From positions 18,065 to 53,802 of the forward strand of contig PLXR01000063.1 of the NCBI GenBank assembly GCA_003151495.1: a stretch of DNA of 35,738 nt, in the 5' to 3' direction. Positions 32,529 to 35,738 of this stretch are shown here, in pieces; the stretch's first letter is position 1; each line of letters starts with the position of its first letter. A program made the translations under genes and the position numbers. The DNA is from Opitutaceae bacterium (GTDB taxonomy: Bacteria > Verrucomicrobiota > Verrucomicrobiia > Opitutales > Opitutaceae). Under the pieces are notes generated by a model, which did not search any database, had not been told where the DNA came from, and was given only the letters and a program-made list of their open reading frames with translations.

Positions 32529-33650
32529 TTACCCGGTGCCGGTCGCGATTTCGGAGTTCAGATCGGCTTCGATTCGACGAAGTTCGAAGGCCGTCAAGGC
32601 GTTTTGGACGGCCCTAAAGTTGAGCCCGCTGGCTGCAGCAGCCTCTGGGTCGAGCACCCCGGGCCCTAGGCCGAGCGCCGACACAATCCTGCGGAATTCG
32701 CCAGCGGTAAACGGGTCTAGAATGAGCCAATCCTGGTTGAACCTCGATAGAAGCTCGGTGGGGATGACCTGAGCCTTTCGGATCCTCTCGAGTTGGCTTT
32801 CCGATGCCGCGTATTCCCCCTGGAATCCGATCGGGCAGGCAGGTTTTGTCTCAAAGATGGACTGCCAGGTACCGCTGCCAATGATGTAGGCACGGCGGAG
32901 GCGCTCGAGCTGGGTTTCGGTCCAGCTTCCAAGGGGCGTGCAATCAAGGAGGCTGAGGGCCTCGGTGATCTGGGACAGGGACCACACCTCGGAGCCCACA
33001 AGGCGCAGCTTGTCCAATTCGTCGATATTCAAGATGAGGCCGTCAGGGCTGGCATCCAAAGCCCTTTGGATGCGAGCCATCGCGGAGACATCGGTCTTGG
33101 CCCCTAATGGAATCCAGTCTCCCATGCAGATTCTGAACACGGGAGTCTTCAAATGGGCTCCGAGCGCCCGAACTAGGTGAGATTTCCCGACGCCCGAGGG
33201 CCCAACGATCAAAGGCAGCGTCCTCAACCGAACGCCGGCCTTGACCGGCGATTCGGCGTGCAGCCTGGCCAAGGCCTTCATTCTGGCTAACGCCCTGAGC
33301 TGCGAGGAGGTAAAGATCTCGACGCTCGGGGCCTGGCCCTCGGCCTTGATGCCCCCAGAGCGATCCGTGGCGCCGGTGCCGGCGGACGGAGAGGGTAGGG
33401 CGTTGTCCCGCGATTTCGACCGGGATCTCTCGACGAGCTCCTGAACGATGTCGGGGTGCCCGGCCACGAATTCTTCGCTCCCCGTCACCGCGTTAAGGAG
33501 AGGGACATTGGCCGCGACAAATTCTAGAGCTGAAGCGTCCATAGTCCGCCTGATCTCGGGGTGCAGCGTGTGGCGATTCACCAGGAATTGGAGCAGGAGC
33601 CGGCCCAGCCGCGGGGCGCCGTAGGCTTCGATGAAGGAAGGTTCTGACAT
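32529..33650 (-). CDS. AAA+ ATPase of unknown role
   Basis: A 373-residue AAA+ ATPase. The N-terminal 110 residues have no known domain. The ATPase core has Walker A GPSGVGKS (150-157), Walker B 'LILNIDELDK' (205-214), a sensor-1-like 'AYIIGSGTW', and 'PTELLSRFNQDWLIL', where the Arg resembles an arginine finger; a helical lid follows. The layout recalls ClpX/Lon-type or phage and transposon AAA+ regulators. It starts at ATG 33650, 28 bases after the recombinase gene; the frame is open to 33713, overlapping that gene. It probably works with the recombinase, the small protein or the phosphoesterase (inference from the cluster only). Confidence 0.82.
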   Translation of the reverse strand: MSEPSFIEAYGAPRLGRLLLQFLVNRHTLHPEIRRTMDASALEFVAANVPLLNAVTGSEEFVAGHPDIVQELVERSRSKSRDNALPSPSAGTGATDRSGGIKAEGQAPSVEIFTSSQLRALARMKALARLHAESPVKAGVRLRTLPLIVGPSGVGKSHLVRALGAHLKTPVFRICMGDWIPLGAKTDVSAMARIQRALDASPDGLILNIDELDKLRLVGSEVWSLSQITEALSLLDCTPLGSWTETQLERLRRAYIIGSGTWQSIFETKPACPIGFQGEYAASESQLERIRKAQVIPTELLSRFNQDWLILDPFTAGEFRRIVSALGLGPGVLDPEAAAASGLNFRAVQNALTAFELRRIEADLNSEIATGTG

Positions 33651-33678
33651 GGCTAAGAGGTACGCGCCCTCGCGCTCC

Positions 33679-34329
33679 TTAGCCGGCCACCTCCTTGGGG
33701 AGCTGCCGTGCATCCTCCCCGTTCGCAGGCTCCCCCATGCGCAGGATGGCGCAGCCGGCCTCCTCCTCCTGTTCTCCGAGGTAGGCCTGCGTGGTCACTA
33801 TGAATCTATGACCCAACGCCGCCCTGGTCACCTGGATGTCTTTTGTGGCCTCATAGATCTTGCGCGCGAAGCGCTTTCTGAGCGAATGCGCACCCCACAC
33901 GTAATCGCGGGATAACCCGGCATCCACCAGATGGCGATGGATGCAATTCCTGGCGGCTTGGCGCGTGAGCGCCTTTGCGCCCCGGCCGTTCCTGCTGGGA
34001 AACAAAGGTGACGCTGGGCTCCGTATCTCTGGTCCGCCCAGATAAGCCGCTATCGCCTCGCGGGCGCGCAGGTTGAGCGGGATGGCGCGCGATCGCACGG
34101 AATTCCCAAGGGCGCGGCCCCCCTTGAGGTTCCGTCGGGCCACGTGAAGGACGCCGACCGGCCTTCCGTCCCTCCACATCTGGGACACCGTCAGGGACAG
34201 CAGCTCCGACAGGCGCAGCCCCGTCTGGAGGCCAATCTCAATCAGCGCCCTATCCCTCGCAGGAATCCGGGGGAGGATCTGGCGGATCTGTTCCTCCTGG
34301 ATGTCGTTGGGGCAATCGCAGCGGGACAT
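33679..34329 (-). CDS. Catalytic-domain-only tyrosine recombinase
   Basis: A 216-residue XerC/D- or phage-integrase-type recombinase made up almost only of the catalytic domain. All active-site residues are present: R39 (TGLRLSELL), K69 (LKGGR), H148 and R151 (HSLRKRFA), H174 (LGHRF) and Y183 (AYLGE). The usual N-terminal core-binding domain is missing. An in-frame stop lies a few codons before the ATG, so this is not simply a wrong start. It is first in a minus-strand cluster with the AAA+ ATPase, and a strong inverted repeat lies about 40-70 bases upstream. It could act on a site of its own, resolve multimers, or need a partner for DNA binding. Confidence 0.88.
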   Translation of the reverse strand: MSRCDCPNDIQEEQIRQILPRIPARDRALIEIGLQTGLRLSELLSLTVSQMWRDGRPVGVLHVARRNLKGGRALGNSVRSRAIPLNLRAREAIAAYLGGPEIRSPASPLFPSRNGRGAKALTRQAARNCIHRHLVDAGLSRDYVWGAHSLRKRFARKIYEATKDIQVTRAALGHRFIVTTQAYLGEQEEEAGCAILRMGEPANGEDARQLPKEVAG

Positions 34330-34603
34330 GCCCCAGAGCTACGGCCGCCACGATCCAGGCTCGGACCGCCAACTTTCCATTCTATCCGAATTGGAAAGTT
34401 CGAGGGGGTGAAGCATCGGAAGTGATCGATCCAATCCCGTCAGGATAAAGCAAGGTTAACAATAAGGAATTAAACATCTTAGGGCCCTATTCCGTAAGAA
34501 GGAAGCTCTGCGGATTTAAGGTGGATATTTGATCTCAATAAGCCGTCCAAAATCTCAATAGCATCTGTGCTAAGCTCTGTGTGACTCACTTCCAATTCCG
34601 GGA
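34330..34603. other. Divergent gap between the recombinase and the 99-residue gene
   Basis: Contains the inverted repeat at 34371-34400 and a much AT-richer half (34430-34570). I see no gene. It must hold promoters for both flanking genes. Confidence 0.5.
34371..34400. repeat. Inverted repeat upstream of the solo recombinase (operator or recombination site)
   Basis: Arms AACTTTCCA (34371-34379) and TGGAAAGTT (34392-34400) are perfect over nine bases with a 12-base centre. Allowing one extra base, the pairing extends to TTC/GAA around a five-base loop. A nine-base arm plus a short asymmetric centre is the layout of tyrosine recombinase core sites. The minus-strand hexamer TAGAAT (34379-34384) inside it could also be the -10 box of the recombinase gene, which would make the repeat an operator. 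Confidence 0.65.
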
Positions 34604-34903
34604 GTGACGAAAGCAAACCGAGACAACCCCATGAATAACAAAATAACAACTGAATCGGCCCTCGCGCTATACCTCGCGTATTCGATCAATGCGGCCACTC
34701 GAGAAGAGTGGCGATCCTGGCTTCGCAAGGCCGATATACTCGCGAAGATGGTAACCCCGCATGTCTTCAAGAGGGCCAAGCTTCAAGCGCTCGGAATTGC
34801 AGCCGATTGGACGCGCGAAGAGCAGGCCATTGTTTCGGAGGATTCGCTATCCTTGCTCATCGCCAGGACAGGCGGCGGCGAAACGGATATACCTCAAAAC
34901 TGA
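34604..34903 (+). CDS. Small unknown island protein
   Basis: A 99-residue frame starting at GTG, or 90 residues from ATG 34631. It is mainly helical: 'ESALALYLAYSINAATREEWRSWLRKADILAKMVTPHVFKRAKLQALGIAADWTREEQAIV'. There is no signal peptide, membrane helix or known motif. The AT-richer composition differs from the chromosome. It is convergent with the next gene, nine bases away. Function unknown. Confidence 0.5.
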   Translation: MTKANRDNPMNNKITTESALALYLAYSINAATREEWRSWLRKADILAKMVTPHVFKRAKLQALGIAADWTREEQAIVSEDSLSLLIARTGGGETDIPQN

Positions 34904-34912
34904 AGATAAGCC

Positions 34913-35560
34913 TTATCGGATCAGCAGTTCGGTGTGAGAGATGAAGTTGCTCTTAACCGTCGCGAATGTCGGTTGTCCGTTTGCGTCCAATGTGTCGAAG
35001 AAATAGTAGCTTCCCGGTAGTCGCGCCAATATAAAGGTCTTGAAGTCGACCTTCGGGCTAAAAGCAACGGTAGCATCGAGGAGAATCTCTCCAATCTTAC
35101 GTTTGTTGATTGCAAACAAATCGGGCACCGAAAGCTCTATCATCCACATCATCGACATCTTTATTGAGCTGAGGTGGGAGAGGGTCGTGCTGTCCTCTCT
35201 GGTGTGGTCCCAGTCCTCCGCTGCATGCAGATGTTCAAGATATTGGTCGCGTGTGATGGGTACGAGACGCAGCACAAGCCGGCGAGCTAGGGCAAAAGTG
35301 AGGAGGCGATTGATCCATACGTTCGCCGAGGCCAGTGTGGCGATCTGCGCCAGCATCGAGTAAAAATAGTCCGAAGCTGCCACTTCGGCAAATAGCCCGT
35401 TGTAAACGTAACCTTTTGGCAAGAGTGCTACAACATACCCGATGAGGCCCATCCAATGTTCCATTTTCATTTTGGAGGGGGGCGAATGGCCGAACGCCGA
35501 CGCAATGACCAAGGTTGTTGGGGTAAGATGCTCGAATTGACCTCGCCCCGAATTGCGCAT
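34913..35560 (-). CDS. Unknown island protein
   Basis: A 215-residue frame without a recognised family. It is rich in aromatic and hydrophobic residues: 'HWMGLIGYVVALLPKGYVYNGLFAEVAASDYFYSMLAQIATLASANVWINRLLTFALARRLVLRLVPI', then a charged part, and ends 'GSYYFFDTLDANGQPTFATVKSNFISHTELLIR'. The hydrophobic stretches are amphipathic rather than clear membrane helices. The start is uncertain: ATG 35470, 35464 or 35452 would avoid overlap with the plus-strand frame that begins near 35486. Function unknown. Confidence 0.5.
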   Translation of the reverse strand: MRNSGRGQFEHLTPTTLVIASAFGHSPPSKMKMEHWMGLIGYVVALLPKGYVYNGLFAEVAASDYFYSMLAQIATLASANVWINRLLTFALARRLVLRLVPITRDQYLEHLHAAEDWDHTREDSTTLSHLSSIKMSMMWMIELSVPDLFAINKRKIGEILLDATVAFSPKVDFKTFILARLPGSYYFFDTLDANGQPTFATVKSNFISHTELLIR

Positions 35561-35738
35561 CCACCAATGGATATTGTCTTGGCTTTAGATTTTCTTTTGT
35601 CGAATGCAGCTGGGCCTACTTGGAGAAGTTATTTTCGAAAGCAGAAAGACTACCTGAACATAGTTGCCAATTCTCAGCGACGGTTTTGGAAACCTTATGC
35701 CCGCGATATCTGGGTAAGCGTCCGACGGAGTACCCCTG
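35486..35738 (+). CDS. Possible partial gene running off the window
   Basis: A plus-strand frame stays open from ATG 35486 to the window end. GGAGG sits about seven bases upstream of that ATG, a good ribosome binding site. Later in-frame ATGs at 35528 and 35567 are alternatives. The translated part after 35567 looks protein-like ('DIVLALDFLLSNAAGPTWRS', then 'RRFWKPYARDIWVSV'). It overlaps the 5' end of the minus-strand 215-residue frame, so at least one of the two starts is wrong. No family recognised. Confidence 0.4.
   Translation, partial: MAERRRNDQGCWGKMLELTSPRIAHPPMDIVLALDFLLSNAAGPTWRSYFRKQKDYLNIVANSQRRFWKPYARDIWVSVRRSTP

Larger units (their letters stand above)
26178..35738. mobile_element. 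Integrated mobilisable island at tRNA-Leu (right end not in window)
   Basis: From the tRNA 3' end rightwards the sequence is visibly less GC-rich and uneven in composition. It encodes an integrase directly beside the tRNA, an excisionase-like protein, MobA/MobL relaxases, a TraD-like protein, a second tyrosine recombinase, an AAA+ ATPase and several proteins I cannot place. No long direct repeat of the tRNA 3' end could be found by eye before the window ends, so the right boundary is unknown. No T4SS or phage structural genes are visible, so it looks mobilisable rather than self-transmissible, as far as seen. Confidence 0.8.

Noticed and set aside
34581-34607. Eight-codon leader peptide (GTG...TGA) overlapping the GTG of the 99-residue gene
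   Set aside because: A TGCTAAGCT box lies four bases upstream, but the hexamer is a poor -10 and the spacing is too short. Not enough to claim a leader peptide.
35121-35129. TCGGGCACC as a right attachment site repeating the tRNA-Leu end
   Set aside because: Only nine bases match the tRNA 3' end and they lie inside a likely coding frame. Too short to support an att site.
26178-35738. CRISPR array
   Set aside because: No regularly spaced direct repeats of 20-40 bases are visible anywhere in the window.

Overview
The window reads as a GC-rich bacterial chromosome, most likely from the phylum Verrucomicrobia (Opitutus-like). The main pointers are the C-terminal domain of the secreted protein at 9005-10504, with its '[12 protein letters not shown]...GFVIGG' signature that I know mainly from verrucomicrobial exported proteins, a split type II secretion (T2SS) locus, and the type of integrase found next to the tRNA. 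The taxonomic call is inference.

Region 1 (1-16500) is a secretion locus. A secreted GH27 alpha-galactosidase (possibly cut at the left edge) is followed by a tightly packed plus-strand operon: gspG, gspH, gspI, gspJ, gspK, a GspL-like and a GspM-like gene, then apbE (FAD:protein FMN transferase). Two secreted proteins follow: a HAF-repeat protein and a protein with Ig-like domains and a Pro/Thr linker, which may be T2SS cargo. A convergent minus-strand operon holds gspD, gspE, gspF and a TlpA-like thioredoxin. GspC, GspN and the prepilin peptidase GspO are not in the window.

Region 2 (16600-25922) is core chromosome: aroC, a protein resembling a G3E/CobW GTPase with a degenerate P-loop, a 1797-residue secreted coiled-coil protein with an N-terminal Sel1-like segment and a C-terminal LysM domain, a possible small secreted protein, and a radical SAM protein with a B12-binding-like N-terminal domain.

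Region 3 (26092-35738) starts with tRNA-Leu(CAG), and an integrase begins 85 bases after its 3' end. From here the DNA is visibly poorer in GC, mosaic, and mostly made of unrecognised or mobility genes: an excisionase-like HTH protein, a protein with a possible PD-(D/E)XK end, a MobA/MobL relaxase beside a truncated paralogue that has lost the catalytic HxH motif, a small TraD-like protein, and a minus-strand cluster of a catalytic-domain-only tyrosine recombinase, an AAA+ ATPase, a 64-residue protein and a metallophosphoesterase. A strong inverted repeat lies just upstream of that recombinase. No convincing right attachment site is visible, so the island probably runs past the window. Five island genes share an extended -10 box (TGCTA...) ending 5-10 bases before the start codon, which suggests leaderless or nearly leaderless transcripts.
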